DNA of 36,599 nt from Rubripirellula sp. (GCA_016779185.1 JADHOA010000006.1:1-36599), one strand, 5' to 3'; numbered from the stretch's first letter, positions 26,670-36,162 are shown. The notes: generated by a model not told the origin, from the letters alone. Numbers and translations: made by a program.

Positions 26670-27548
26670 TTAGGAAGCAAAAAAGATGGTTGGTGCCGAT
26701 CCCAGCGTTTCATGAACGGCTTGGGCTGCTTCGAGATCGTCCCGATGCACCCAGAGAATGGGAAGCGTAGTTTTTTGTTTTGAGAGCAGAATCGCCTGGT
26801 AATTCAGTTTGCTAAGGATCTCGGAGCAATGGATCGCTTCATGAATTCCGTGCACTTCGATTAGTAATCGTGGTTTCTGAGTTTTGATGACTTCTTTTCC
26901 ACCTTCGAGAATAGCACCTTCGGCTCCCTCCGCATCAATTTTTATGAATTGTGGAGCACCGAATTTTTCAGCCGCTTGATCAAGAGTCACTGCGGTGACG
27001 GTTGTTTCATCAAAATGTTGGTAGTGCTGGTGTGCCGCCTCCGTGTCGACGCCTCCGTACGCGTCCAGATAAGCCATCGAGTCGTCGCCGTCTTTCGTCG
27101 CGATCTTGAGCGTTAGTGATCCGGATTGACCGGCAACCGCCAGTTGGTGAACCTTCGTTCGAGTGAATTGCGATTCTTCCACTGATTGCCGAATGCGATT
27201 TGCGTGCTCCTGCACTGGTTCAAATGTGTGTACCGATCCTTTTGATGCTAATTTCGAAAGTGCCAATGTGTAATAGCCGTAGTGGCCGCCGACGTCATAG
27301 CAACAGTGCTCATCTTTCACTAAATCGGAAATAAATTGCATGATGTGCTGTTCGTACTCTCCCGAACAAATGCGCTCGGTGATCGCTTTTTCTTTGGGTA
27401 ACAAAATAGAGCATCCGGCAGCGACTCCGCTTTCAATTTGGTGCCAATCAAAACAGACTGGAGGTTCGGTGGGTGTGAGTGCGTTTCTTACTAGTTGTGC
27501 GAGCGGTCGAAGGATTGCTCGGCAACTTGTTTGTAATTTTCGTTTCAC
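26670..27548 (-). CDS. FkbM-family methyltransferase
   Basis: 292 residues from a GTG start. The S-adenosylmethionine-binding motif is CYDVGGHYGYYTLALSKLA with the acidic strand end VHTFEPVQEH. The FkbM-type C-terminal signature FIKIDAEGAEGAILEGG is followed by RLLIEVHG. Family members O-methylate sugars or polyketides, and the position beside a glycosyltransferase and flippase favours a sugar of a surface glycan (inference). There is no signal peptide. A 137-bp gap separates it from the upstream VWA gene, so it could start its own transcript. Confidence 0.92.
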   Translation of the reverse strand: MKRKLQTSCRAILRPLAQLVRNALTPTEPPVCFDWHQIESGVAAGCSILLPKEKAITERICSGEYEQHIMQFISDLVKDEHCCYDVGGHYGYYTLALSKLASKGSVHTFEPVQEHANRIRQSVEESQFTRTKVHQLAVAGQSGSLTLKIATKDGDDSMAYLDAYGGVDTEAAHQHYQHFDETTVTAVTLDQAAEKFGAPQFIKIDAEGAEGAILEGGKEVIKTQKPRLLIEVHGIHEAIHCSEILSKLNYQAILLSKQKTTLPILWVHRDDLEAAQAVHETLGSAPTIFFAS

Positions 27549-27685
27549 AGGATTGCTGAATGATGGTTGCGATGACGGGATTTGTCTTGATCAAAGTCGT
27601 TAGATGTAACGTGAGCCTGTTCGTTCAAGGCAACATCATAATCGGTTGATGCTGTTTGCATGACGACAACCTGGGCTTGTTTGGG

Positions 27686-29947
27686 TCAGGCCAAGCCCCA
27701 CCGGCGACGAAGAGTCCACTCAGTGGTCAAGGTGACAACAAAAAGCAGGAACAAAATCCAGCCGCTGATTGGATCTTCACCTAGACGGAATCGAGTAGTG
27801 ACTGTGATTTGTGAGTTGGTAAAATTTTCCTTAATTCGATCGCAAAGATTCGATAGCTCCTCGGGTCGATAGGACCGACCACCGAATGGTTTGGTCGTTA
27901 CAGCAAGTTGTTCAAGGAATGATGGGTCGGCGTTGGTCTGTGTCAACTCAGCACTGTTCTCAATGACTTGAAAGATTACTTCGTTCAATCGTTTCGAACT
28001 TGTGGGCGTTGTGTCAGAGGTTGTGGCTCGTAAGCGATAAATCCCAGGTGAAAGTTTAGGAAGTGAGCATTCAGCAATAAATCGTCCCTGCTTCGACTCG
28101 GACGAAATCGACACCGGTAGTGCTGAACCATCGGGTTTCTCGATTGTTACCTCTATGCCTTCCACGAATGTTTGATCAGCAGGATTCGACGAGGTGATGG
28201 TCGCGTTTACCGGAGCGTCAGTTGAAAATCTTCGCGAGTCCATTTCAATAATAAGATCATGGTTATCTAGGTTCTCGCGTGATAGTAACCACAGCATCAC
28301 TTGACGCCAAAACCGGCGGTGAAGTTCACTTTTACCTGAACTCCACCATCTCCATGATGAGTCAAATGCGACCGATGCCACTCGCCCTTGTCCAAATTCT
28401 CCGATGACCAAAAGAGGAATTTGATTTTCGGATTTTAATAGAGTCATGACTCCGGGAACATTTTTAGTACCACTCCACCGATTTGCACCGAGTAGCGGTG
28501 GTAGGTTTCGCCAGCTCTCATTGATGTCGGCTCCGCCGAGATCAACAATCGGGTGGATTTGAGCGGGTAATGGTAAAAGTGGTTCCTCAATTTGATTTCG
28601 ATCGGTGTCTGCAGTGATATCGGGATTTGCGTCGAGGTTAATAGGAAGAACATCAGACAGGGAAGTCTTTTGATAACCTCCCGATTGGTAAGCCTTGATG
28701 CCCCCGAGAGTAAGCAAGCCGGCTCCGGCATCCACCTGCTCGCTTAGTTGCGTGATTTGATCCTCGCCGATCGCTTGCGCCGGAAGGTCACCTAAAATGA
28801 AGATATCGTACTTGCCGGTTTTGATCAGTTGGTCTAGATCGATAGGCCATGAATTACCGGACTTATTCGGTATCCATCGGTAATCAAGATCCAAGTCGGG
28901 AAACCGCCGCAATGCACGCCTTAGAAAAGCCTGCTCCATCGTTGAGGATCCTTCGAGGTAAAGAATCCTACCACCACCTTCACGCGTTTCGACGAAGGCA
29001 ATCTGCTGATTGTTAGAGGTCGTGATTTCATTCGCAGCCTGCTCTGCCTCAATTTTCAGTTGGTAGCTGCCCGCTTGCGGGGCGGTAAATGGAACAGAGA
29101 CAGAGATGGCGTCGTCCGCAGTCGTCGGAACAACGGTTCGAGTAGCAAAGAAATCTTCCTTTCCATTTTGATCAATCCAAGAAAGCCGGAGTGGAATTTC
29201 GACTCCAGTTAAACTTTTAGCCAGAACCTGGAAATCGATGGACGATTCATTTCCGGCAAATAGCTGAAACGATTCAGGCACTGCATCAATCGCAATATCG
29301 CGTGCGACGCCGTTTTCTTGGGTTCTTCCGATAGGAATGGTCCAAAGCGGAATGCCGAGACCGCGTAGCATTTCGAGGGTCGCTTGAGAGGACTCTGATT
29401 CGTGGTAACTCGTCTGCTTTCCATCACCAACGAGGATGACCCCCGCTAGGGCTTCTCCCCTTCCACGGTCGAATGCTTGCGTTGCTGCGCCAGTGACATC
29501 TGTCAATGATGACTCGCTTTCAATGTGATCAAGCGATTCAGTCTTTGGGTTTTGGATTTCGTTTGTGGTTTCACCATAAAGCAGTAACCTCATCGAGAGG
29601 TGAGGCTGTAAAGACTCAAGTTCTCGATGGATTTGCTTCCATGCTTCGCGTTGCACCTCGGATCGTATTTTTCCCTCGCCATCGGGCAGTGTCATACTGA
29701 GGGATTGATCGGCAGCAAAAACGAGCGTCGTCGGAACTTGTTGCTCTTGGGTAACATGAACGGTCGGTCGAAAGATTGCTAGCACTAGAGTTAGCACAGA
29801 GAATAAGCGGAGACCTGTCAGCCAGTGTTTCCTGCGCCGGTCGTTTATTCTAGGAGTGAACCACAGTACCACCACGATCAGGATCACTGAAATCGATAGA
29901 GCTATCGCAAAGGATCCGTAAATCGGCTCGAGTGCGAGTGTGTTCAT
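27686..29947 (-). CDS. Membrane protein with VWA and glutamine-amidotransferase-like domains
   Basis: 753 residues. Two N-terminal membrane helices (about 13-30 and 45-60) are followed by a von Willebrand factor A domain with the metal site DQSLSM (D80, S82, S84), VILVGDGK in its middle, then a beta-rich region. A GATase1-like Rossmann segment lies near 385-455 (YDIFILGDLPAQAIG; AGAGLLTLGG). A C-terminal helix (GWILFLLFVVTLTTEWTL) ends the protein. This build is common in planctomycetes and resembles BatA/BatB-associated proteins, where the bulk of the chain sits outside the membrane. No MoxR or DUF58 partner gene is next to it here, which is unusual if it belongs to a Bat operon. Function is not known. 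Confidence 0.85.
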   Translation of the reverse strand: MNTLALEPIYGSFAIALSISVILIVVVLWFTPRINDRRRKHWLTGLRLFSVLTLVLAIFRPTVHVTQEQQVPTTLVFAADQSLSMTLPDGEGKIRSEVQREAWKQIHRELESLQPHLSMRLLLYGETTNEIQNPKTESLDHIESESSLTDVTGAATQAFDRGRGEALAGVILVGDGKQTSYHESESSQATLEMLRGLGIPLWTIPIGRTQENGVARDIAIDAVPESFQLFAGNESSIDFQVLAKSLTGVEIPLRLSWIDQNGKEDFFATRTVVPTTADDAISVSVPFTAPQAGSYQLKIEAEQAANEITTSNNQQIAFVETREGGGRILYLEGSSTMEQAFLRRALRRFPDLDLDYRWIPNKSGNSWPIDLDQLIKTGKYDIFILGDLPAQAIGEDQITQLSEQVDAGAGLLTLGGIKAYQSGGYQKTSLSDVLPINLDANPDITADTDRNQIEEPLLPLPAQIHPIVDLGGADINESWRNLPPLLGANRWSGTKNVPGVMTLLKSENQIPLLVIGEFGQGRVASVAFDSSWRWWSSGKSELHRRFWRQVMLWLLSRENLDNHDLIIEMDSRRFSTDAPVNATITSSNPADQTFVEGIEVTIEKPDGSALPVSISSESKQGRFIAECSLPKLSPGIYRLRATTSDTTPTSSKRLNEVIFQVIENSAELTQTNADPSFLEQLAVTTKPFGGRSYRPEELSNLCDRIKENFTNSQITVTTRFRLGEDPISGWILFLLFVVTLTTEWTLRRRWGLA

Positions 29948-30293
29948 TCAAACGTTCAAAACGGTGGCGGTTAGATCGAAGGTATTGGAAGGATTGGGTT
30001 GCGAGCATCAAAGGCCAGTGGGCCGGTGACATAACCCTCTGCGTCTCTGGTTATTTGGTCTGCTTTTGGAGCCGCTTTACTGGGCGACTACTCGATCGAG
30101 GCCCGCTAATTGCTCCTGTGGACTCTCTCGGCGATGGTAGCTGACCTTTGAGTGGGAACGAGGCGGTGAATCGATAAAATGGTTTTAACGATGATACAGG
30201 TAGTCTGATAGAGCGAATGGGCGTAAGTTGATTTAGGGAGACCATTCAATTTTGGCACTTTAGGTTGTGCATTTGTTTTAAAAGCGGAATGAA
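29948..30293. other. Divergent intergenic region upstream of rnhA
   Basis: About 350 bases between the minus-strand VWA gene and rnhA. The short ORFs listed here (60-70 residues) have no recognisable features. A modest AGCGGA lies just before the rnhA ATG. No terminator, repeat or RNA gene is evident. Confidence 0.5.
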
Positions 30294-30752
30294 ATGAAAA
30301 AGGTCAGCTTGTTTACCGATGGAGCTTGCAGCGGCAACCCAGGTCCCGGAGGTTGGGCTTTTATTTTGAGGTGTCAACGTACGGAAAAAGAGCTCGAGCG
30401 TAGCGATGGTGTCCCCGAGACGACTAATAATCAGATGGAACTAATGGCTGTGATCCGAGGGCTCGAGGCTCTCAAAGAGCCATGTGAGGTCACGTTGTTT
30501 GCAGATAGCAGCTACGTACTGCAAGGGATGCAGAGCTGGATGGTTGGCTGGAAGTCCCGTGGGTGGAAACGAAAAGACGGATCCAAGCTGGTACCTGTGA
30601 AAAATGTGGAATTGTGGATGCAGCTGGATGAGCTAATGCAGAGGCATCGCATCGAGTTTGAGCACGTGAAGGGACATTCGGGGCATTTGGAAAATGAAAG
30701 GTGCGATGAGTTAGCAGTTACCGCCTATCAGAAGTATCTGAAAAAGGGTTGA
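30294..30752 (+). CDS. rnhA: Ribonuclease HI
   Basis: 152 residues, the usual length. The enzyme cuts the RNA strand of RNA-DNA hybrids. The catalytic acids are all present: D9 in [17 protein letters not shown]49 in [10 protein letters not shown]71 in ADSSYV and D138 in ENERCDELA. The flexible-loop His (H131 in [10 protein letters not shown]) and the basic handle ([12 protein letters not shown]) are also visible. The gene lies 143 bp upstream of gyrB on the same strand, so the two may share a transcript. Confidence 0.97.
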   Translation: MKKVSLFTDGACSGNPGPGGWAFILRCQRTEKELERSDGVPETTNNQMELMAVIRGLEALKEPCEVTLFADSSYVLQGMQSWMVGWKSRGWKRKDGSKLVPVKNVELWMQLDELMQRHRIEFEHVKGHSGHLENERCDELAVTAYQKYLKKG

Positions 30753-30895
30753 TTTGTGTCTCGGATTCTCGGAATCTAAGAAAAATTGCGACCTTAGCCG
30801 CATCGCGGCAAAAGCGAAAAAACGCTAGAATTTTGGCTGAAAAAGACGTCCGCCGACGTCCCCTCTTTTCTCCCGAAAATCATTCGCAGGTCCAA

Positions 30896-33436
30896 ATGAG
30901 CGACGCTCCTACTCCAGAGTCATCCGGCAACCCGCGCCCCGCGTCATCTGCGACGACTGCTAATGCCGAATACACCGAGAAAGATCTTCTGCACCTCTCG
31001 GACCTCGAGCACGTGCGAGAACGCCCTGGGATGTATATCGGTGATACGGCCGTCCGTGGATTGCATCATTTGGTCTACGAAGTCGTTGATAATTCGATCG
31101 ACGAAGCGATGGCAAATTTTGCCAAAATGGTGTCGGTAAAGGTACACAATGATGGCAGTGTCACGGTCGAGGACGATGGTCGAGGCATCCCTGTGACTCG
31201 CCATGATCAGCTTTCCGAGGAGTATGATCGAGATGTCAGCACGCTCGAGGGTGTGATGACAGTTTTGAAATTCGGTGGAAAGTTCGAAAAAGGGGCTTAC
31301 CAAACTTCGGGTGGTTTGCACGGAGTCGGTGTCACGGTGGTGAATTTCCTCAGCCAGTGGGCTGAAGTTGAGGTGAGTCGTGATGGATACACTTGGACAC
31401 AAGGGTATGAGCGAGGTGTTCCAACCGGGCCAGTGACCAAGGGTCGAGCAACGAAGAGGACAGGTACCAAGACAACCTTCAAAGCCGACAGCCAAATTTT
31501 CAGTGTTACCAAATACAACTTTGATACCCTCTACAAACGCCTTCAAGAACTCGCGTTTCTAAATAGCGGCGTGCATATCAAGTTCCACGATGAGCGGAAC
31601 GGCGAAGGTGGTGATTTTCAGTACGAAAGAGGGATTGTCGAATTCGTCGAACACCTCAATCGTGCGAGCGATACGTTGCATTCCGATGTCATCCAAATCT
31701 CGGGTCAGAAAGATGGCACGGAATATGAGATCGCCTTGCAGTACAGCACCGAGTTTACCGAGAACGTTCAATCATACGTGAACAATATTCACACCATCGA
31801 AGGTGGTACACACGTATCTGGTTTTCGCAGTGGTTTAACTCGAACGCTTAACAATTACGGTAAAAGCGAAAATCTTTTCAAAGGCGGTATTGCACCGGGT
31901 GGGGATGATTTTCGGGAAGGAATCACGGCCGTTATCAGCGTGCGTGTGTCCAATCCTCAGTTCGAGGGTCAAACCAAAACAAAACTCGGCAACAGCGAAG
32001 TTGATGGAATCATTAGCGGTGCAGTCGGTGAGCAACTCAGCAAGTATTTCGAAGAAAATCCGCGCGTAGCACAGACCATTATTCGTAAAGGTCTGCTCGC
32101 TGCCGAAGCCCGCGAGGCGGCTCGAAAAGCCAAAGACCTGTTGCGTAAACGTAAAGATGCACTTGGCGGTGGTGGTCTTCCCGGTAAGCTGCGGGACTGC
32201 ATTAGTAAAAACCGCGAAGAGTGCGAACTCTACCTCGTGGAAGGTGATTCGGCTGGTGGTTCGGCTGAGGGCGGGCGAATGCGTGAATATCAAGCGATTC
32301 TTCCGCTGCGTGGTAAAATTATCAACGCTTACAAGAGTCGCGAAGCGAAGGTGCTTGAGAACCAAGAAGTTCAAGCGATGATACAGGCAATTGGTACCGG
32401 AATTGGTGCCGATCAAGATCTGACAAAACGAAGGTACGAAAAAGTCATCATCATGACTGACGCGGATGTCGACGGTAGTCACATTCGAACGCTCTTGCTC
32501 TGCTTCTTCTATCGGCAAATGTATGAACTCGTGGCCCGTGGTCACGTGTACGTTGCGCAGCCACCGCTTTTCCGAGTTCAGCAGGGTAAAAATCGTTACT
32601 ACGTTCAATCCGATGGAGAGATGAAGGCGCAGTTGCTTGATCGCGGTCTGTCCGACTCTCGATTTGAGGCAGAAGATGGGCGTCATGTCGAGGGCGATGA
32701 CATGAAGTCGTTGTGTATAACCCTCGCATCGATGGAAGATTCTATCCTGGCTCTTGAGCAGCGAGGATTCAGCCTGCGTACACATGCGATGCGTTTGGAT
32801 CCTGTTACCAACAAGTTGCCAGCATTGCTTCTAACGCACGGGAATGAAGAGAATTGGTTTCAGACTCAGGAAGAGGTTGATAAGTACCTCACCGATAACC
32901 AATTAGTGCTTGATGAAGAGCAAGACGAAGAAGAGCAAGACGGGGAACAAGATCCAAGTTCTGACAACGCTCTTTCGGCGGATCAAGAAGGTTCAGCCAT
33001 TCCAACCGCTCATCTTGCGGAAGTGCATGAGGTTCGAACCATCAACAGTGGTCTGAAGGATATTTCAGGTCTCGGTTTTAGCATCGATGATTTGATTCCT
33101 ACTGATCGAACCGGCTCAACCTCACCTCGATTTGAGTTAATTCGAGGTGAAGACGTCAGGCGTCCCATGGAAGATCTGAGGGCTTTGTTGCCCGAGGTTC
33201 GTAGTGCTGGAGAAAAAGGATTGCAGGTTACTCGCTTTAAGGGTCTTGGCGAGATGAATGCGGAGGAACTCCGAGAAACCACGCTCGATCCAGCCAATCG
33301 AACTTTGTTAAGGGTTAGCCTCACTGATGCCGGAGCTGCAGACGAAATGTTCCGGTTGTTGATGGGTGATAAGGTGGAACCACGTCGAGAATTCATCGAG
33401 AAGCACGCGCTAGACGTTCGTAACCTAGATGTTTAA
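30896..33436 (+). CDS. gyrB: DNA gyrase subunit B
   Basis: The ORF track starts at a TTG (30749) overlapping the rnhA stop. The likely start is ATG 30896, with GCAGG 5 nt upstream, giving 846 residues. The ATPase domain starts at RPGMYIGDT and has YEVVDNSIDEA (catalytic Glu near 62), DDGRGIPV and GGLHGVG. The TOPRIM domain has LVEGDSAGGSA (Glu449) and DADVDGSHIRTL (D522, D524, D526). The C-terminal TRFKGLGEMN signature is intact. A strongly acidic low-complexity insert (DEEQDEEEQDGEQD, near residues 675-690) sits between TOPRIM and the C-terminal segment, making it longer than many GyrB. GyrB supplies ATP hydrolysis for negative supercoiling. Confidence 0.96.
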   Translation: MSDAPTPESSGNPRPASSATTANAEYTEKDLLHLSDLEHVRERPGMYIGDTAVRGLHHLVYEVVDNSIDEAMANFAKMVSVKVHNDGSVTVEDDGRGIPVTRHDQLSEEYDRDVSTLEGVMTVLKFGGKFEKGAYQTSGGLHGVGVTVVNFLSQWAEVEVSRDGYTWTQGYERGVPTGPVTKGRATKRTGTKTTFKADSQIFSVTKYNFDTLYKRLQELAFLNSGVHIKFHDERNGEGGDFQYERGIVEFVEHLNRASDTLHSDVIQISGQKDGTEYEIALQYSTEFTENVQSYVNNIHTIEGGTHVSGFRSGLTRTLNNYGKSENLFKGGIAPGGDDFREGITAVISVRVSNPQFEGQTKTKLGNSEVDGIISGAVGEQLSKYFEENPRVAQTIIRKGLLAAEAREAARKAKDLLRKRKDALGGGGLPGKLRDCISKNREECELYLVEGDSAGGSAEGGRMREYQAILPLRGKIINAYKSREAKVLENQEVQAMIQAIGTGIGADQDLTKRRYEKVIIMTDADVDGSHIRTLLLCFFYRQMYELVARGHVYVAQPPLFRVQQGKNRYYVQSDGEMKAQLLDRGLSDSRFEAEDGRHVEGDDMKSLCITLASMEDSILALEQRGFSLRTHAMRLDPVTNKLPALLLTHGNEENWFQTQEEVDKYLTDNQLVLDEEQDEEEQDGEQDPSSDNALSADQEGSAIPTAHLAEVHEVRTINSGLKDISGLGFSIDDLIPTDRTGSTSPRFELIRGEDVRRPMEDLRALLPEVRSAGEKGLQVTRFKGLGEMNAEELRETTLDPANRTLLRVSLTDAGAADEMFRLLMGDKVEPRREFIEKHALDVRNLDV

Positions 33437-33490
33437 CGCTTTGCTTGAATGGGCCAACTGTCGCATCTACCTTGACGCTGCTCCCATCAA

Positions 33491-34888
33491 TTACGCAGAC
33501 AGGTTCGAACCAACATCGGTTCGATAGGCGGACCAAGCGGGAAGTAACGCGGCGATCAGTGCTAAAAGAATCACCAGCGGCAAGATCCAGACTTCGTTCC
33601 CGCTGGTGGTAAAGAATCCTACTTGCACGCCCGTTTGATCTTCGATCGTTCCTGAATAGGCGGTAATTCCAGCGTGCGCCAGAATCCAGCCGACGATTGC
33701 TCCAATGGTTGCTACCAATAAGCTTTCGTAAATGATGATTGTGGTGACAGTACTTCGTCGCGCACCTAGGGCTCGCATCACTGCAATATCTCGCTTGCGG
33801 TCATTCATGGAGTTATAGATCGAGACTAGGATTCCAACCGCTGCGACGACGCAGGTGATCAGAGTGATCATTAGCATCGCGTTTTTTAATGGCCCGACAA
33901 TCAATCCCATGAGCTTGTTGATTTCACCGACGGGTGCGGCGGCTTGCGATCGAATTCCTTCATTAATTGCGTTTTGCATGCTCGGGGCGAACATGATGTT
34001 ACCGGTTCTGACGAGCAGCGATGTTACCTCTCGTTCGGGAATCGATAGTAGGCGATAGTCATCTCGCTTTGCGACTTTTGGCTCTAAATCTGGTGATAGT
34101 TTCCCTTGTGGGGTTTTCTCGGAATCGTCAGCGGTGGTTTCTTCGATCGGCTTGGCATGACCATCCATGAGGTAAAAGCCCTCCAAATTGACAAACGCTG
34201 CACGGTCATTGGGTGTACCGGTGGGATCCATGACACCCACAATGGTGAAACCGAGATCGTGTCCGTGACCAGTTGGGTCGCCATGGGTGGGGAAAAATTG
34301 ATCCCCGACTCCGACGTTCATTTCCTTTGCGACTCGCGAGCCAACAACTGCTTCGAAGTAGCTGTGTTCTTCTGAAAAGTCTTGAAAGGCACGGCCAGAG
34401 GAAAAGGTAAAGGTTTGCTCGAGTGTGGGGCCATGCCTTAGTTTTTCGAAAAACAATGGCGTAGTACCGACAACTCGAAATTCACCGAAGTAGTCACCGA
34501 GCGCGAGCGGGATAACGAAACCGTCACCGATGAAAGGGGCGTAGCGTCCACCGCGTTGCTTGAGTTCTTCATCGCCGCCAAATCGATCCACCATCTCAGA
34601 ACGCTCAGCTTCTGAAAGGAACTCCATATACTCGGTGTAAGGCAAGTTTTCGATTGGCTGACTCAGGTAAAAAACACTATTGAGCGTTAACTGCAGGGGG
34701 CTTCCCTTGGGGCCAACCACCAAGTTGTATCCTACCGAAGCATTGCGAGTGAAAGCTTCATTAATCACTCCGTAGATCGAGAGTACAAGGACGACCAATC
34801 CCACTCCGAGCGCGAGAGAAAGTGTCGTCAGAATGCTGGAGAGCGATCGGTGGCAAAAATTACGCCACGCAATTTGGATGAGGTTCAT
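33491..34888 (-). CDS. ABC transporter permease, MacB/FtsX (LolCE-like) type
   Basis: The longest frame starts at 34957. I prefer ATG 34888 (MNLIQIAWRNF, 465 residues) because the family begins with a short cytoplasmic stretch before the first helix (SILTTLSLALGVGLVVLVLSI). A long extracytoplasmic MacB-like domain follows, then three C-terminal helices with the FtsX-type motif NDRKRDIAVMRALGARRSTV. The last helix ends LPAWSAYRTDVGSNLSA. The gene is 84 bp after the ATPase gene on the same strand. The pair would form a type VII-like transporter acting on lipoproteins or peptides at the membrane rather than a classic importer. Substrate is unknown. Confidence 0.9.
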   Translation of the reverse strand: MNLIQIAWRNFCHRSLSSILTTLSLALGVGLVVLVLSIYGVINEAFTRNASVGYNLVVGPKGSPLQLTLNSVFYLSQPIENLPYTEYMEFLSEAERSEMVDRFGGDEELKQRGGRYAPFIGDGFVIPLALGDYFGEFRVVGTTPLFFEKLRHGPTLEQTFTFSSGRAFQDFSEEHSYFEAVVGSRVAKEMNVGVGDQFFPTHGDPTGHGHDLGFTIVGVMDPTGTPNDRAAFVNLEGFYLMDGHAKPIEETTADDSEKTPQGKLSPDLEPKVAKRDDYRLLSIPEREVTSLLVRTGNIMFAPSMQNAINEGIRSQAAAPVGEINKLMGLIVGPLKNAMLMITLITCVVAAVGILVSIYNSMNDRKRDIAVMRALGARRSTVTTIIIYESLLVATIGAIVGWILAHAGITAYSGTIEDQTGVQVGFFTTSGNEVWILPLVILLALIAALLPAWSAYRTDVGSNLSA

Positions 34889-34972
34889 GGTTCGCTTGGA
34901 AACTTTCTGCTCGATATTCGATTGACAAAGGATTACACCATATTTTCGGGAATCCATGTCGATGGAGAGTAA

Positions 34973-35656
34973 CTATCTACTTCGTTCGACGGCTTGATTA
35001 ATCTCATCTAACTGATCAACCCGCTCAAACTGGGAAGCGATTTGTAGGTCATGCGTCACCATCAAAATGGCGACTTTTTCTTCCGCACACGTTTCACGAA
35101 TGAGTTCTAGAACCGTTTCTGCGCTCTTGGGATCAACATTGGCAGTCGGTTCATCGGCAAGCAGGATACGCGGCTTACCGGCCATGGCACGAGCGATTGC
35201 CACCCGTTGTTGCTGTCCGACCGACAGTTGACGTGGGCGGTAATGAGCACGATCTCCAAGTCCGACTCGTTCGAGTAAATCTATCGCTCGTTCGGATTCC
35301 GCTACGCCGCTGCCGAAGGTCATTCCCAGTCGTACATTTTCTAAAGCGGTAAATGCTGGTAGCAGATTGAAGGTCTGGAACACATAGCCAATGGTCCCTG
35401 CTCTAAATCGATCTCGGCCCTGCTCGCTAAGTTTCGTGAGCTCGATTCCATTGATTTGAATCGATCCTTCATCAGGAGTGAGTAAACCGGCAATTAAATG
35501 CAGCAGCGTCGTCTTGCCGCCACCACTTTGGCCAATCAGAGCAACATGTTCACCCTCATTGACTTGTAAATTGGGTACGTCCAAGACCTTGATGGAGCCA
35601 CCTTCGGGTTGGGGAAAGCTTTTTACCAAGTTCGTTATTTGCAGCATCACTTTCAT
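34973..35656 (-). CDS. ABC transporter ATP-binding protein (LolD/MacB type)
   Basis: 227 residues. Walker A GQSGGGKTT (42-50), Q-loop FQTFNLLPAF, Walker B ILLADEP with D168 and E169, and switch His in MVTHDLQ are all present. The ABC signature reads LSVGQQQ instead of the usual LSGGQQQ, a Gly-to-Val change at a key nucleotide-sandwich position. The general pattern (LolD-like, next to an FtsX-type permease) points to a lipoprotein or mechanotransmission ABC system. Its ATG overlaps the smpB stop by 4 nt (ATGA), an odd translational coupling with an unrelated gene. A second ATG at 35647 is possible. Confidence 0.93.
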   Translation of the reverse strand: MKVMLQITNLVKSFPQPEGGSIKVLDVPNLQVNEGEHVALIGQSGGGKTTLLHLIAGLLTPDEGSIQINGIELTKLSEQGRDRFRAGTIGYVFQTFNLLPAFTALENVRLGMTFGSGVAESERAIDLLERVGLGDRAHYRPRQLSVGQQQRVAIARAMAGKPRILLADEPTANVDPKSAETVLELIRETCAEEKVAILMVTHDLQIASQFERVDQLDEINQAVERSR

Positions 35657-36162
35657 CTTCTTCTCATCGCACGCTGAAGACCCCGATCGCTATCTCTCTT
35701 TTTGAGAGATTCACGTTTGTCATGTAGTTTTTTACCTTTTGCCAGACCCATCACGCACTTTGCGATACCCCGATCGTTAAAGTAAATGTGCAGTGGCACA
35801 AGCGTTAGGCCTCGTTCGTGGGCTTTGCCGGCGAATTTGTCAAACTCGCGTCGGTGAACGAGTAGTTTTCTGGGGCGGCGAGGATCATGGTTCCACATCC
35901 CAGCATTCTTGTAGTGCGAGATATCAGATCCAATCAGCCAAAGCGCTCCGTCCTTCACTCGAATGTAGGCTTCATCCAATGACAGTTTACCTTCGCGCAT
36001 CGACTTAACTTCACTGCCCATAAGCATCATCCCACACTCCATCGACTCAATGATTTCGTAGCGATGTCGAGCTTTGCGGTTTTCTGAGACGGAGGTAAAT
36101 TGTTTACCCGCCGTTTTTTTGGAGTTAGATCCAGCTTTTTTGTTCGATTTTTTTTTAGACAT
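35653..36162 (-). CDS. smpB: SsrA-binding protein SmpB
   Basis: The longest frame starts at a GTG (36189). I prefer ATG 36162 (MSKKKSNKK), giving 169 residues, close to the family length. SmpB binds tmRNA and carries it to stalled ribosomes for trans-translation. Marks are ENRKARHRYEIIESMECGMML, GSEVKSMREGKLSLDEAYI, the HYKNAGMWNHDPRRPRKLLVHRREF block, and the basic C-terminal helix KKLHDKRESLKKRDSDR that inserts into the mRNA channel. The Lys-rich N-terminal extension is longer than in E. coli. tmRNA (ssrA) is often near smpB; I could not recognise it in this window. It overlaps the ABC ATPase start by 4 nt. Confidence 0.96.
   Translation of the reverse strand: MSKKKSNKKAGSNSKKTAGKQFTSVSENRKARHRYEIIESMECGMMLMGSEVKSMREGKLSLDEAYIRVKDGALWLIGSDISHYKNAGMWNHDPRRPRKLLVHRREFDKFAGKAHERGLTLVPLHIYFNDRGIAKCVMGLAKGKKLHDKRESLKKRDSDRGLQRAMRRR

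Noticed and set aside
31835-32785. 316-residue minus-strand ORF
   Set aside because: It lies wholly inside gyrB on the opposite strand. Its protein is unrecognisable and its length follows from gyrB codon bias.
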